From NCBI GenBank assembly GCA_028599115.1, contig JAQRMR010000057.1, positions 1 to 56,104 on the forward strand: a stretch of DNA of 56,104 bases, read 5' to 3'. Shown one piece after another: positions 27,502 to 36,509 of this stretch. The stretch's first letter is position 1. Each line of letters begins with the position of its first letter. The stretch is from Methyloprofundus sp. (GTDB lineage Bacteria; Pseudomonadota; Gammaproteobacteria; Methylococcales; Methylomonadaceae). The translations under genes and the position numbers were made by a program. The notes under the pieces were generated by a model. That model did not search any database. It saw nothing but the letters and a program-made list of their open reading frames with translations, and was not told the origin of the DNA.

Positions 27502-27957
27502 TTGGAAACATTACTTGATATACAAGCAATTCAGGACTTCTTGCCACATCGTTACCCATTTTTATTATTAGATAAAGTAGTTGAATGTGAACCTGGCGTT
27601 AGACTGTTAGCAGTCAAAAATGTGACTTATAATGAACCGATTTTCCAGGGGCATTTTCCACACATGGCTATTTTTCCTGGTGTTCTTATTTTAGAAGCCT
27701 TAGCTCAGGCAACAGGTTTGTTAGCCTCTGAAACATCACCAGATGAATTAGGGCATGGAATGACTTACTTTTTAACAGGTATTGATAAAGCAAAATTTAA
27801 ACGCCCCGTGGTTCCTGGTGATCAAATGATGCTTGAAGCTGTTTTTGAAAGAAGTAAGCGTAATATTTGGTCATTTAATTGTACTGCAACGGTTGATGGT
27901 CAGTTTGTTGCAAGTGCTAATATTCGATGTGCTGCGGTAGGCGATAAGCTTGATTAG
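27502..27957 (+). CDS. fabZ: 3-hydroxyacyl-ACP dehydratase FabZ
   Basis: 151 aa hot-dog fold. The active-site His is in LPHRYPFLLLD and the Glu in FPGVLILEALAQATG; NEPIFQGHFP is conserved. It dehydrates 3-hydroxyacyl-ACP in fatty acid and lipid A acyl synthesis. The start is TTG at 27502, with AAAAGG at proper distance; no ATG or GTG precedes the conserved IQAIQDFLPHRYPF. Its end overlaps the lpxA start by 8 bases. Confidence 0.96.
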   Translation: METLLDIQAIQDFLPHRYPFLLLDKVVECEPGVRLLAVKNVTYNEPIFQGHFPHMAIFPGVLILEALAQATGLLASETSPDELGHGMTYFLTGIDKAKFKRPVVPGDQMMLEAVFERSKRNIWSFNCTATVDGQFVASANIRCAAVGDKLD

Positions 27958-28720
27958 CCCACAGGCAATTATTGATGTTAATGCTGAAATAGCAGACAAT
28001 GTTGAAATTGGACCTTTTTCGGTCATTGGTGCTGATGTCACCATAGAGCCGGGAACAATTATTGGTCCACATGTTGTTATAAAAGGCCCAGTCAAAATAG
28101 GTAAAGATAATCATATCTATCAATTTTGTTCGATAGGTGAAGATCCGCAAGATAAAAAATATGCGGATGAAGAAACTTGTTTAGTCATTGGTGATAGAAA
28201 TGTTATTCGTGAATTTTCTTCAATGCACCGAGGAACTTTGCAGGACAAAGGCATCACTAAAATAGGTTGTGATAATTTGTTTATGGCTTATACGCATGTT
28301 GCTCACGATTGTGTCATAGGTGACAGCGTTATTATGGCAAATGGTGCCTCTTTAGCTGGGCATGTACACCTTTGTGATAATGCTATTTTAGGCGGTTTTA
28401 CTCTTGTTCATCAATTTACTCAAATTGGAACTTTCAGCTTTGCTGCAATGGGTAGTGCTATTACTCAAGATGTACCACCTTATGTCATGGTGGGTGGCCG
28501 GCCAACAGGACCGCATGGCATTAATTCAGTGGGCATGGAGCGTGCGGGAAGTACGCAAGAAGCTACACGGTTAGTACGCAAAGCTTATAAAATTCTTTAT
28601 AAGAATAATTTACGTTTAGAAGATGCGATTGAAGAAATGGAAGATTTTGCCGGTGATTGCGATGAGATCTCAAAAATGGTTAATTTTTTGCGTAATGTGA
28701 CGAGAGGAATTTTAAGATAA
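27950..28720 (+). CDS. lpxA: UDP-N-acetylglucosamine acyltransferase LpxA
   Basis: 256 aa. A left-handed beta-helix of hexapeptide repeats begins at residue 2 ([20 protein letters not shown]). The catalytic His region is [35 protein letters not shown] starts the C-terminal helical domain. It adds the first hydroxyacyl chain of lipid A. The start is TTG inside the end of fabZ (overlap 8 bases), so translation is coupled. lpxB, which usually follows, is absent; rnhB overlaps its stop. Confidence 0.96.
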   Translation: MISPQAIIDVNAEIADNVEIGPFSVIGADVTIEPGTIIGPHVVIKGPVKIGKDNHIYQFCSIGEDPQDKKYADEETCLVIGDRNVIREFSSMHRGTLQDKGITKIGCDNLFMAYTHVAHDCVIGDSVIMANGASLAGHVHLCDNAILGGFTLVHQFTQIGTFSFAAMGSAITQDVPPYVMVGGRPTGPHGINSVGMERAGSTQEATRLVRKAYKILYKNNLRLEDAIEEMEDFAGDCDEISKMVNFLRNVTRGILR

Positions 28721-29310
28721 GTACATTAAATTTAGCCATTGAAACCCAAATCATCGCAGGTGTTGATGAAGTAGGTAGAGGCTGTTTAGTGGGGCCTGTC
28801 GTTGCTGCGGCTGTTATTTTAGATGCTGAGTTACCTATCGCAGGCTTAACAGACTCAAAAAAATTAAGTGAAAAGAAAAGAGATGCATTAGCTAAAGAAA
28901 TAAAAAGTAAAGCAAAAGCTTGGGCGATTGCACGAGCCGAACCCAGTGAGATAGATTCAATTAATATCTTACAAGCTTCTCTATTAGCTATGCAGCGAGC
29001 TGTTGAGTCTTTAAGTGTGCAAGCAACGTGGCTAAAGGTTGATGGCAACCAATACCCACCGGTAGAGTGCTTAGGCGAAACGATTATCCAAGGTGATTTA
29101 CTAGTTGCCGAAATTTCTGCCGCATCCATTTTGGCAAAAGTATATCGTGATAAAGAAATGCTAACTTTAGATGCTCTGTATCCAGGGTATGAGTTTGCTA
29201 AGCATAAAGGCTACCCAACTAAACGACACAAAGAAAAAATACAGGCTTTAGGTGTTACTGAATTTCACCGGCGCTCTTTTGCACCCGTTAAGTTGTTACT
29301 TAAGCAGTAG
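28717..29310 (+). CDS. rnhB: ribonuclease HII, probable AUA start overlapping the lpxA stop
   Basis: About 197 aa. The catalytic Asp-Glu pair is in AGVDEVGRG (from about residue 14) with the later acidic residues in LKVDGNQYP and [15 protein letters not shown]-terminal [13 protein letters not shown] and HRRSFAPVK are conserved. It removes RNA from RNA-DNA hybrids and single ribonucleotides. The frame is open from 28696, but has no ATG, GTG or TTG before the GTG at 28789, which would delete the active-site DEVGRG. ATA at 28717 gives the right N-terminal length, has GAGG nine bases upstream and overlaps the lpxA stop as ATAA. ATT at 28738 is the other option. Confidence 0.88.
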   Translation: MSTLNLAIETQIIAGVDEVGRGCLVGPVVAAAVILDAELPIAGLTDSKKLSEKKRDALAKEIKSKAKAWAIARAEPSEIDSINILQASLLAMQRAVESLSVQATWLKVDGNQYPPVECLGETIIQGDLLVAEISAASILAKVYRDKEMLTLDALYPGYEFAKHKGYPTKRHKEKIQALGVTEFHRRSFAPVKLLLKQ

Positions 29311-29331
29311 AAGATTTAATTCTACTGCTTA
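29302..29331. terminator. hairpin between convergent rnhB and the lipoprotein gene
   Basis: AAGCAGTAGAA (overlapping the rnhB stop) pairs perfectly with TTCTACTGCTT (29320-29330) across a 7-base loop. No long U-run follows on either strand. Its place suggests a bidirectional terminator. Confidence 0.5.
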
Positions 29332-29339
29332 AAAGGTTC

Positions 29340-29732
29340 TTAGTTAACAAAGCACAAATTTTCTGCGTAAGCATCAGCTTCTTTTAGGCGTTTACGTAGT
29401 GTTTTAGCGTGCTGAGGATCACGAAAAGCAGCGCCATTTTCACCTGGTGTACTGCGTAACAGGCTAAAAGTTGTTGCGGCTTCAAATTCTGCAAAGCTAA
29501 GTTTTTCTGCTATTTTGTCGATTTTACAACCGCAGGCATATTGAGAGACATAATCATTTTTTCCACCGTGTTTTGCAATACAGTTAAAGACAAATTCAAC
29601 ACGATCTCGAGTAGGGTAATCATTGACCTTAACAATGACTTCAGGGGATTCTTTTATTTGTGGAGAAGAACAGCCAACGCTAAGTAGACTAACTAATATG
29701 ATTGGAATTAATGAAAGAGATTTTGAATTCAT
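29340..29732 (-). CDS. small uncharacterised lipoprotein
   Basis: 130 aa. A lipoprotein signal peptide ends in the lipobox LLSVGC (Cys about residue 21). The mature part has four further cysteines, in FNCIAKHGG, YACGCKIDKI and the C-terminal NLCFVN, which could form two disulfides. I do not recognise the family. It faces rnhB and is read away from uppP. It is likely anchored in the outer membrane. Confidence 0.75.
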   Translation of the reverse strand: MNSKSLSLIPIILVSLLSVGCSSPQIKESPEVIVKVNDYPTRDRVEFVFNCIAKHGGKNDYVSQYACGCKIDKIAEKLSFAEFEAATTFSLLRSTPGENGAAFRDPQHAKTLRKRLKEADAYAENLCFVN

Positions 29733-29833
29733 AAGGTTGTTTTAGAGGTTAAGATTTAAAAAGCGTATATTAGCATCATTTTTTCTAACTAAATTAAGTA
29801 ACATAAAAATTTATTAGGGCGGTATTTGGATTT

Positions 29834-30628
29834 ATGGATATTTTTCAAGCAATTGCTTTGGCAATTTTACAGGGCTTAACTGAGTTTTTACCTATTTCAA
29901 GTTCAGCGCATTTGATTTTATTACCTGTTCTTGCAGGCTGGGAGGATCAGGGTTTAGCATTTGATGTGGCTGTGCATGTTGGAACCTTAACAGCTGTTGT
30001 TGTTTTTTATCGTAAAGTATTGGTTAAAGTTATTAAAGCATGGGCGGGCTCATTAGTTGGTAAAGGTTTTAATGAAGATGCAAAGCTTGCTTGGTATGTT
30101 GGTTTTGGCACAATTCCGGTTGGCTTAGTTGGTATGAGCTTAACGGATGGAATGCAAGAAGCCTTACGCAACCCTTTAATTATCGCGGCTGCAACACTCG
30201 TGTTTGCATTGCTATTATGGTGGGCAGAAAAACGAGCACAAGAACAGCGCAAAAAAGTGACTTTTATGGATGCTATCTTAGTTGGGTTATTTCAAGCGGT
30301 TGCCTTAATTCCCGGTACTTCACGTTCAGGAATCACCATTACTGCAGGCTTGCTGTTAGGTTTAAAGCGTGAGCAGGCTGCTATGTTCTCTTTTTTGCTA
30401 TCCATTCCGGTGATTGCTTTGGCGGGGGGCTTAAAGACTTTAGAGTTGTATCAGTCTGATATTGTGGTGATGTGGAACCTCATGCTGATCGGTATTTTAG
30501 TTTCTGCGGTGGTTGCTTATTTAAGTATTGCTTGGTTTTTAAAGCTATTAAATAAAATCGGTATGTTGCCTTTTGTCGTATACCGCTTAATACTCGGTGC
30601 TGTTTTGATCGGTGTATTTGCTGGATAA
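29834..30628 (+). CDS. uppP: undecaprenyl-diphosphatase UppP (BacA)
   Basis: 264 aa polytopic membrane protein. The two active-site motifs are LTEFLPISSSAHL (about residues 15-27) and PGTSRSGITITAGLLLG (about 158-175). It recycles undecaprenyl diphosphate for cell wall and O-antigen carriers and confers bacitracin tolerance. Its last 42 bases overlap, tail to tail, the Smr gene on the other strand. Confidence 0.96.
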   Translation: MDIFQAIALAILQGLTEFLPISSSAHLILLPVLAGWEDQGLAFDVAVHVGTLTAVVVFYRKVLVKVIKAWAGSLVGKGFNEDAKLAWYVGFGTIPVGLVGMSLTDGMQEALRNPLIIAAATLVFALLLWWAEKRAQEQRKKVTFMDAILVGLFQAVALIPGTSRSGITITAGLLLGLKREQAAMFSFLLSIPVIALAGGLKTLELYQSDIVVMWNLMLIGILVSAVVAYLSIAWFLKLLNKIGMLPFVVYRLILGAVLIGVFAG

Positions 30629-31141
30629 ACGTAACAGTACAAAAACTGCACCTGTGCCACCATGTTTTTGTGCGGTAGAGCAAAAAGCTTGTACTTCATT
30701 ATGTTGCCTTAACCACAAATTAATATCATTTTTAAGAACAGGTAAGTTGTTTTCAGAGCGGTAGCCTTTGCCATGAATAATGCGCACGCAGCGACAGCCA
30801 TCTTGTTCGCAAAAATGCAAAAACTTTATCAACTCGTGTTTTGCTTGTTGGCTGGTTAATCCGTGTAAATCCAATTCCGCATCTAAACCATAGTAGCCTT
30901 TCCGCATCTTTTTAAGTACATTTTTTTGTAATCCCTCAGTGGTGTAACTGAGTTGGTCTTCTGCTTGTAATGTATGTACTTGCTCGGATGGGGCGAGTGT
31001 TAATTTATTGGGAATTATCTCTTCTTGTTGCTTTGGGTAGGGTTTAGGTTTAGGGGGAATAGAGTTATATTTATCTGATTTGATAGGGGTGACATCACCT
31101 ATGCTCTGCATAAATAAATTAATCTCACTTTTTTTGGTCAA
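30587..31141 (-). CDS. Smr domain protein (SmrA/YdaL type DNA or RNA endonuclease)
   Basis: 184 aa. The N-terminal half is a Pro/Lys-rich linker region beginning FMQSIGDVTPIKSD, as in SmrA-type proteins. The C-terminal Smr domain has LDLHGLTSQQAKHELIKFL and CRVRIIHGKG-type text (CRCVRIIHGKGYRS). These are the LDxH and HGxG motifs of stand-alone MutS2-type Smr nucleases. Its C-terminal codons overlap uppP by 42 bases. It is divergent from surE. Confidence 0.9.
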   Translation of the reverse strand: MTKKSEINLFMQSIGDVTPIKSDKYNSIPPKPKPYPKQQEEIIPNKLTLAPSEQVHTLQAEDQLSYTTEGLQKNVLKKMRKGYYGLDAELDLHGLTSQQAKHELIKFLHFCEQDGCRCVRIIHGKGYRSENNLPVLKNDINLWLRQHNEVQAFCSTAQKHGGTGAVFVLLRLSSKYTDQNSTEY

Positions 31142-31215
31142 TTTGTGTTCCGCATTTTCTGTTTTATTAAAGATTGATGCTAATATATCTGATTTTTAGA
31201 ATTATAATAACAATA

Positions 31216-31959
31216 ATGCATATTCTATTAAGTAATGATGATGGCTACTCCGCAGAGGGTTTAGTTGCGCTGGCAAAAGGTTTAGGAGAAATGGCGGAAA
31301 TTTCAGTTGTTGCGCCGGATAAAAATCGTAGTGCAGCAAGTAATTCGCTTACCTTAGAAATGCCACTGCGTGCTGACACCTTAGCAGATGGCTTTGTAAA
31401 GGTTGATGGAACACCAACAGATTGTGTGCATTTGGCGATTACTGGCTTGTTAGATAAAGAACCGGATATGGTCATTGCGGGCATTAATCACGGTGCTAAT
31501 TTAGGTGATGATGTTTTATACTCTGGGACTGTTGCAGCGGCAACGGAAGGGCGGTTTTTAGGTTTACCAGCAATAGCAATATCAATGGCCAGCAGTAACC
31601 CGCAGTATATTTCAACAGGAGTGAAAGTTGCACAGGTGATTTTGCAAGGAATACTAGATAAACCTTTAGCTAAGGATATTTTATTAAATATAAATGTTCC
31701 TGACTTACCATGGGAAGAGATTAAAGGCTTTCAATCGACACGTTTAGGGCAAAGGCATAAAGCAGAGCCTGTCATAAAAAGTGCAGACCCACGTGGTCGT
31801 ACTATTTATTGGGTGGGCCCTCCAGGAAAGGAGCAAGATGCAGGTAAGGGGACAGATTTTTATGCCATTAGTGAAGGGTTTGTTTCTATTACTCCCCTAC
31901 AGTTAGACTTAACTCGCTATGATGCAATGGATATGCTTAAAGAGTGGTTGCCTGAATGA
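31216..31959 (+). CDS. surE: 5'/3'-nucleotidase SurE
   Basis: 247 aa. The N-terminal metal site is [15 protein letters not shown], followed by [14 protein letters not shown] and the [18 protein letters not shown] loop. SurE dephosphorylates nucleoside monophosphates and is usually paired with pcm, as here. The ATG at 31216 begins the conserved strand; an in-frame ATG 14 codons upstream would add an unrelated hydrophobic tail. Its stop overlaps pcm as ATGA. Confidence 0.96.
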   Translation: MHILLSNDDGYSAEGLVALAKGLGEMAEISVVAPDKNRSAASNSLTLEMPLRADTLADGFVKVDGTPTDCVHLAITGLLDKEPDMVIAGINHGANLGDDVLYSGTVAAATEGRFLGLPAIAISMASSNPQYISTGVKVAQVILQGILDKPLAKDILLNINVPDLPWEEIKGFQSTRLGQRHKAEPVIKSADPRGRTIYWVGPPGKEQDAGKGTDFYAISEGFVSITPLQLDLTRYDAMDMLKEWLPE

Positions 31960-32630
31960 CAGTTTTACACACGGAAGGCATTGGTATGACATCAAGGCGA
32001 ACGCGTGAACGCATGATTCGTCGCTTAGAAGAACAAGGTATAAAAAATGCTGATATTTTAGAGGCTATGCGTAGTGTTCCACGTCACTTGTTTGTTGATG
32101 ATGCACTAGCCAGTCGCTCTTATGAAGATACTGCGCTTCCTATTGGTTATGGGCAAACCATATCGCAACCTTATATTGTTGCCAAAATGACTGAACTTTT
32201 AATGCTTGAACGGCCTTTAAAAAAAGTGTTAGAAATTGGCACAGGCTGTGGCTACCAAACAGCTGTTTTAGCTCAGTTAGCTGAGCACGTTTACTCGATA
32301 GAAAGAATTGAACCTTTATATCAGCAAGCTAAAGCATTATTAACTAATTTACAGATTAAGAATATTAGTTATTTGTATGGTGATGGTTATTTGGGATGGC
32401 CGGAAAAAGCATTATATGACGGTATCTTAGTGGCTGCAGCACCTGCTGAAATACCGGAGACATTACTTAAGCAAATGGCGGTGGGCGGCGTTATGCTGAT
32501 TCCTATTGGAGGGAAACGTAATGAGGAAAATGAACAAATTTTAAAGCGGGTAACACGTACAAGCTCTGGTTATGATATAGAAGAATTAGAAGCTGTCAGC
32601 TTTGTACCTTTTTTAACCGGCGTTAATTGA
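31956..32630 (+). CDS. pcm: protein-L-isoaspartate O-methyltransferase
   Basis: 224 aa. [19 protein letters not shown] starts the conserved region (about residue 11); [11 protein letters not shown] and the SAM-binding motif [16 protein letters not shown] follow. It methylates isoaspartyl residues to start their repair. The ATG overlaps the surE stop (ATGA). nlpD and rpoS, frequent neighbours in enteric bacteria, do not follow. Confidence 0.95.
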   Translation: MTVLHTEGIGMTSRRTRERMIRRLEEQGIKNADILEAMRSVPRHLFVDDALASRSYEDTALPIGYGQTISQPYIVAKMTELLMLERPLKKVLEIGTGCGYQTAVLAQLAEHVYSIERIEPLYQQAKALLTNLQIKNISYLYGDGYLGWPEKALYDGILVAAAPAEIPETLLKQMAVGGVMLIPIGGKRNEENEQILKRVTRTSSGYDIEELEAVSFVPFLTGVN

Positions 32631-32691
32631 AGCAGCTCACATTAACTTAACCAGAGATACCTCGACTCTCATTCTCACTTATAAAAAATTT

Positions 32692-33282
32692 ATGTTTAAA
32701 AACCTTTACGATAAAGTCATTACTTGGTCTAAGCATAGACATGCTGAAAAATATCTCGCCATTTTAAGTTTTGCCGAATCTTCTTTTTTTCCTATTCCGC
32801 CTGATGTCATGTTAGCCCCTATGGTATTAGCAGAACAGAAAAAAGCATGGCGATTAGCCTTGTTGACGACCATTGCTTCAGTATTAGGTGGCATGCTGGG
32901 CTATGCTATTGGTTTTTTTGCCTTCGATATGATTCAGCCGTGGCTGGAAGGTTCACATTACTGGGAGAAATATCAGCTAGCAGAACAGTGGTTTGTTAAC
33001 TGGGGTTTTTGGGCTATTTTTATCGCTGGTTTTTCACCTATTCCTTATAAAGTGTTTACCATTGCTGCTGGGGCATTATCTATGATGTTTTTGCCGTTTG
33101 TGCTGGCATCATTCATTGGTAGAGGGGGGCGTTTTTTCCTTGTTGCAGGTTTGTTGTATTGGGGTGGAGACAAATTTGAAGCAAAGCTACGCCATTATAT
33201 GGATATTATTGGCTGGTCAGTCGTCGTTTTGCTTGTGATTGCAATCGCTGTTTATAAGCTGGTTTATGTTGCAGCTGTTTAA
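32692..33282 (+). CDS. YqaA-type (DedA/VTT superfamily) membrane protein
   Basis: 196 aa membrane protein with about five hydrophobic segments. AESSFFPIPPDVMLAPMVL near the N-terminus and FSPIPYKVFTIAAGALSM in the middle are the paired re-entrant motifs of the SNARE-associated/VTT superfamily, YqaA branch. Relatives are implicated in lipid flipping or membrane homeostasis. It lies 2 bases before thiL. Confidence 0.87.
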   Translation: MFKNLYDKVITWSKHRHAEKYLAILSFAESSFFPIPPDVMLAPMVLAEQKKAWRLALLTTIASVLGGMLGYAIGFFAFDMIQPWLEGSHYWEKYQLAEQWFVNWGFWAIFIAGFSPIPYKVFTIAAGALSMMFLPFVLASFIGRGGRFFLVAGLLYWGGDKFEAKLRHYMDIIGWSVVVLLVIAIAVYKLVYVAAV

Positions 33283-33284
33283 TC

Positions 33285-34223
33285 ATGGCAGTCTCTGAAT
33301 TTAGTTTAATTAAACAATTTTTTACCCGACCCGCTAAAAATAAACACACTAGATTATCTGTTGGTGATGATTGCGCTTTGCTTTCTGTACCAATGGGTTA
33401 TGAACTCGCTATTACAACAGACACAATGGTAGAAAATGTACATTTTTTTCCGGATGTTAGCCCTGAAGATTTAGGGCATAAATTGTTAGCTGTTAATTTA
33501 AGTGATTTAGCCAGTATGGGAGCAACTCCTACTACTGTAACTTTAGCATTAACGTTACCTAGCATTAATGAGCAGTGGTTAAAGGCGTTCTCGACTGGAC
33601 TATTTGCTTTAGCTGATCAGCATAATATTGATTTAATTGGTGGAGATACCACTGCAGGGCCTTTAACACTAACTATTCAGGCAATGGGTTTAGTTAAATC
33701 AGGGCAAGCATTGCAACGTTCTAATGCAAAAGTAGGTGATTTGATTTATGTCACAGGTACCTTAGGTGATGCTGGTTTAGGTCTAAAGGTAAAGCAAGGA
33801 TTTCAAATTGAAAAGCCAGAATCTATCCTAAATAAATTCAACAAACCACTGCCTAAAGTTAAAGAAGGGCAACAGTTACAAAATATTGCTAATGCCTGTG
33901 TTGATATATCAGATGGATTAGCGGCAGACCTGGGACATATACTAGACATGAGTGCTGTAGGAGCTGTATTGAATTATGAGCAGCTGCCTTTGTCAGAAGA
34001 AGTTGAGCAATATGTTCAAAGCACTGAGGACTGGAAACTTCCTTTAGTCGCAGGGGAAGACTATGAACTATGTTTTACCGTCTCACCTGAAAAAGCTAAT
34101 GAGCTTGATATTGGCTGCACTTGCATCGGTGTTATAGAGGAAGAACTAGGTTTACGTTTAAATAAATATGGAAAAACAAGTCATTTTAAGAAACAAGGCT
34201 TTGATCACTTTAAGGAAGTATAA
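33285..34223 (+). CDS. thiL: thiamine-monophosphate kinase
   Basis: 312 aa. The N-terminal Mg-ATP site is SVGDDCALLSV and the second acidic segment is TTDTMVENVHF; VNLSDLASMGATP and GGDTTAGPLTLT follow, then CVDISDGLAADLGHI and the late VAGEDYELCF. It phosphorylates thiamine phosphate to the diphosphate, the cofactor of SucA at the other end of this window. It is 2 bases before pgpA, forming the frequent thiL-pgpA pair. Confidence 0.96.
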   Translation: MAVSEFSLIKQFFTRPAKNKHTRLSVGDDCALLSVPMGYELAITTDTMVENVHFFPDVSPEDLGHKLLAVNLSDLASMGATPTTVTLALTLPSINEQWLKAFSTGLFALADQHNIDLIGGDTTAGPLTLTIQAMGLVKSGQALQRSNAKVGDLIYVTGTLGDAGLGLKVKQGFQIEKPESILNKFNKPLPKVKEGQQLQNIANACVDISDGLAADLGHILDMSAVGAVLNYEQLPLSEEVEQYVQSTEDWKLPLVAGEDYELCFTVSPEKANELDIGCTCIGVIEEELGLRLNKYGKTSHFKKQGFDHFKEV

Positions 34224-34225
34224 AA

Positions 34226-34726
34226 ATGAGAAAAATAGGTAACAATCAATTAACGGCTAGAGAAATTTTGTTAGACCCTATACTCTGTTTAGCTTTTGGC
34301 TTTGGTTCAGGTTTAGCTAAAAAAGCACCCGGTACTTGTGGGACTTTAATGGCTGTGCCTATTTACATCGCATTAGCGCAATCAAGTTTTATTATTTATT
34401 CAATAATAACTATTATTTGCTCAATTGTTGGCATTTGGATCTGTGGCATAGCAGCTGATAAATTAGGCGAACATGATTTTGGTGGTATCGTTTGGGATGA
34501 GATTGCAGGCTATTTGATTACCATGTGGTTTGTTGCATTTTCTTGGCAAAATATTGTGATAGGATTTGTGTTATTTAGAGTGTTTGATATTGTTAAACCT
34601 TGGCCGATTAAATGGATAGATAAAAAAATATCAGGTGGTTTTGGCATTATGTTTGATGATGTGATTGCAGGGTTATTTGCTGGGGGGATTCTGCTGTATA
34701 TCAATAATACTATTCCTATAGTATAG
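34226..34726 (+). CDS. pgpA: phosphatidylglycerophosphatase A
   Basis: 166 aa membrane enzyme. FGFGSGLAKKAPGTCGTLMAV is the N-terminal signature (shown in part: GSGLAKKAPGTCGTL). GGIVWDEIAGYLITM and RVFDIVKPWPIKWID hold the catalytic acids. It removes the phosphate from phosphatidylglycerophosphate. It is coupled to thiL. Confidence 0.95.
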   Translation: MRKIGNNQLTAREILLDPILCLAFGFGSGLAKKAPGTCGTLMAVPIYIALAQSSFIIYSIITIICSIVGIWICGIAADKLGEHDFGGIVWDEIAGYLITMWFVAFSWQNIVIGFVLFRVFDIVKPWPIKWIDKKISGGFGIMFDDVIAGLFAGGILLYINNTIPIV

Positions 34727-34870
34727 GTATATCGGCAGGGCAGTGAAAATTCATAGAAATGAATGAAGCGAATTCTTTAAGCTACTAGCTAAGTTAACTT
34801 GTATAGATAGGCTTAAGCTTCTTTGGAAAGTAGCATACTAAGCCTATATATAATATAAAGGCATTTGCAC

Positions 34871-35332
34871 ATGATGATTTGGGTATTACAATTTTGTTTT
34901 GCTTTATTGCTAGCAAACGCAGGTGAGTGGGCAATGCACCGGTATTTATTACATGGCCTAGGCAAACGCCGAAAAAGTATTTGGGCATACCATTTATATG
35001 AGCATCATTTGATTTCTAAAAAACTCGATATGGTAGACCCGGGCTACCAAAAATGGCCAAAATTTTGGAATAGTCAGGCAAAAGAGCTATTCGTTTTAAT
35101 CAGTATCCTGCTTGTAAATGCCCCATTTTTTCTTTGGGCAAATGGTTATGCCTGGGGCATGAGCTTTGCTGTTATTAGCTATTATTTGTTACACAGAAAA
35201 GCCCATAAGGATATTAACTGGGCAAAGAAATATTTGCCCTGGCATTACCGGCACCATATAGGAAATTCTAATACTAACTGGTGTGTTAGTTACCCATTAT
35301 TTGATTATTTAATGGGGTCGTATAGTAAGTGA
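34871..35332 (+). CDS. fatty acid hydroxylase / carotene hydroxylase superfamily membrane protein
   Basis: 153 aa with about three hydrophobic segments. Histidine clusters typical of di-iron membrane hydroxylases are present: HRYLLHG, HLYEHHL, HRKAHKD and HYRHH. This layout fits the fatty-acid hydroxylase superfamily, which includes beta-carotene hydroxylase CrtZ and sterol desaturases. The start is at 34871, after AAAGG. No carotenoid or sterol genes are next to it, so the substrate is open. It sits on the edge of a degraded region. Confidence 0.75.
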   Translation: MMIWVLQFCFALLLANAGEWAMHRYLLHGLGKRRKSIWAYHLYEHHLISKKLDMVDPGYQKWPKFWNSQAKELFVLISILLVNAPFFLWANGYAWGMSFAVISYYLLHRKAHKDINWAKKYLPWHYRHHIGNSNTNWCVSYPLFDYLMGSYSK

Positions 35333-35413
35333 TGCCAAATATATAATACCCAGCAACTATTCCAAAAACATTATTTTTATCAGGCAGCAGCTATAACACT
35401 GAGTTATCTTGTT

Positions 35414-36173
35414 TTATTGGTTATTGTGAGATTTATTTTTAGCTAATATTGCTACTTCCGGGTAATTTATTTTCCCTGTTGGGAGTAGTGGAATAGAATC
35501 AACAATAAATACTTTTTTAGGTAAATAGATTGAACTAACGCCTACAGCTGATTTTTTCAGTTGAGCTTTGTTGGCATTCTGTTCAGTCGTTAATAAAATA
35601 ACTTGCTCACCTTTATTTCCATCAAATAAATATGTAGCAGCATGTAAGCTGTTTGGCCATGCAGTTGCAGCGATATCTTCAATAGCTGCAAGAGAAACCA
35701 TTTCACCAGAGACTTTAGCAAAGCGTTTGCTACGGTCACGAATTGTGATGAACTGTTCATCATCAATATGCACAATATCCCCCGTATCGTACCAGCCTTC
35801 ACCAAAAATAGAGCTTGGTGGCACTAGCTCTCCTGGCTGCTCTGCGAGCAAATAACCGAGCATTATATTTGGGCCACGTAAATGTAATTGCCCCGCGTTT
35901 TCAATACCAGAGATATCTTGTAGTTTGTATTGTAAGTTAGGCATCAACCGCCCGACGGTATGAGGTTTAAAATCGGTTGGGGTGTTAACAGAAACAACAG
36001 GAGCGGCTTCCGTTGTACCGTACCCTTCTAAAACGCGAATACCAAACTTTTTAGTCCATAAGTCTCGGGTACTATCATGTAACTTTTCAGCACCAGCCAC
36101 GACATAGCGCATATTATAAAAATCAAAACTATGAGCTTGCTTAGCATAAGCAGCTAAAAATCCTTCCAAAAAA
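35414..36173 (-). pseudogene. truncated acyl-ACP/acyl-CoA synthetase (Aas-type), C-terminal part
   Basis: About 250 residues of an adenylate-forming enzyme. AAYAKQAHSFDFYNMRYVVAGAEKL, then LEGYGTTEAAPVVSVN, GWYDTGDIV and RSKRFAKVSGEMVSLAAIE are the synthetase core motifs in the Aas style; the catalytic lysine region LPTGKINYPE is at the end. A complete synthetase domain needs about 250 more residues upstream (AMP-binding P-loop), and the acyltransferase half is also lost. The homology stops at about 36173; the frame is open a little further but unrelated. The TTG at 36169 is not a real start. Confidence 0.8.
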
Positions 36174-36479
36174 ACTTGACCATTACACTCATGGAGTACT
36201 TAAGCGAGGAAGCAATAAAGCTTGAAAATATGACTGATTATTGGGTTTACAGAGTATTAAGAAAGCAGGTGTATCGTTAAACTATGCAGAATTTATTTTT
36301 AATGCGGTAAAGTCAAATCAAAAAGTAGTTAGATTTTAGGGTTTTAATGAGTTCTTGCTTTTACAATAATAACCAAGGCTACCATTTTAGTAAGGGACAA
36401 TTATTATAGGCATTTTGTTTGCATGTTATACATTACGATGTAAAACCTAGAAACGAGGATCTTATAAGCTGTTTTGTCC
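36174..36479. other. non-coding strip between the aas fragment and the His-rich protein gene
   Basis: No intact gene. On the plus strand, a 29-codon frame (36192-36281) and a second frame ending at a TAG near 36339 (reading SLNYAEFIFNAVKSNQ) overlap in a way that suggests one decayed, frameshifted gene end of unknown kind. The left edge carries AACTTGACCATTACA, which recurs inverted at 10018-10032. Confidence 0.35.
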
Positions 36480-36498
36480 TATTCTGGTAACCAGAATA
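36480..36498. promoter_or_regulatory. perfect palindrome next to the ribosome-binding site
   Basis: TATTCTGGTAACCAGAATA is a 19-base palindrome about a central A. It ends where the AAGGAG ribosome-binding site begins (36497-36503). It could be an operator for a dimeric repressor, or a hairpin that limits ribosome access. Confidence 0.45.
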
Positions 36499-36509
36499 AG
36501 GAGCTAATA

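Noticed and set aside
28789-29310. GTG at 28789 as the rnhB start
   Set aside because: It would remove the catalytic DEVGRG segment, which is in frame directly upstream.
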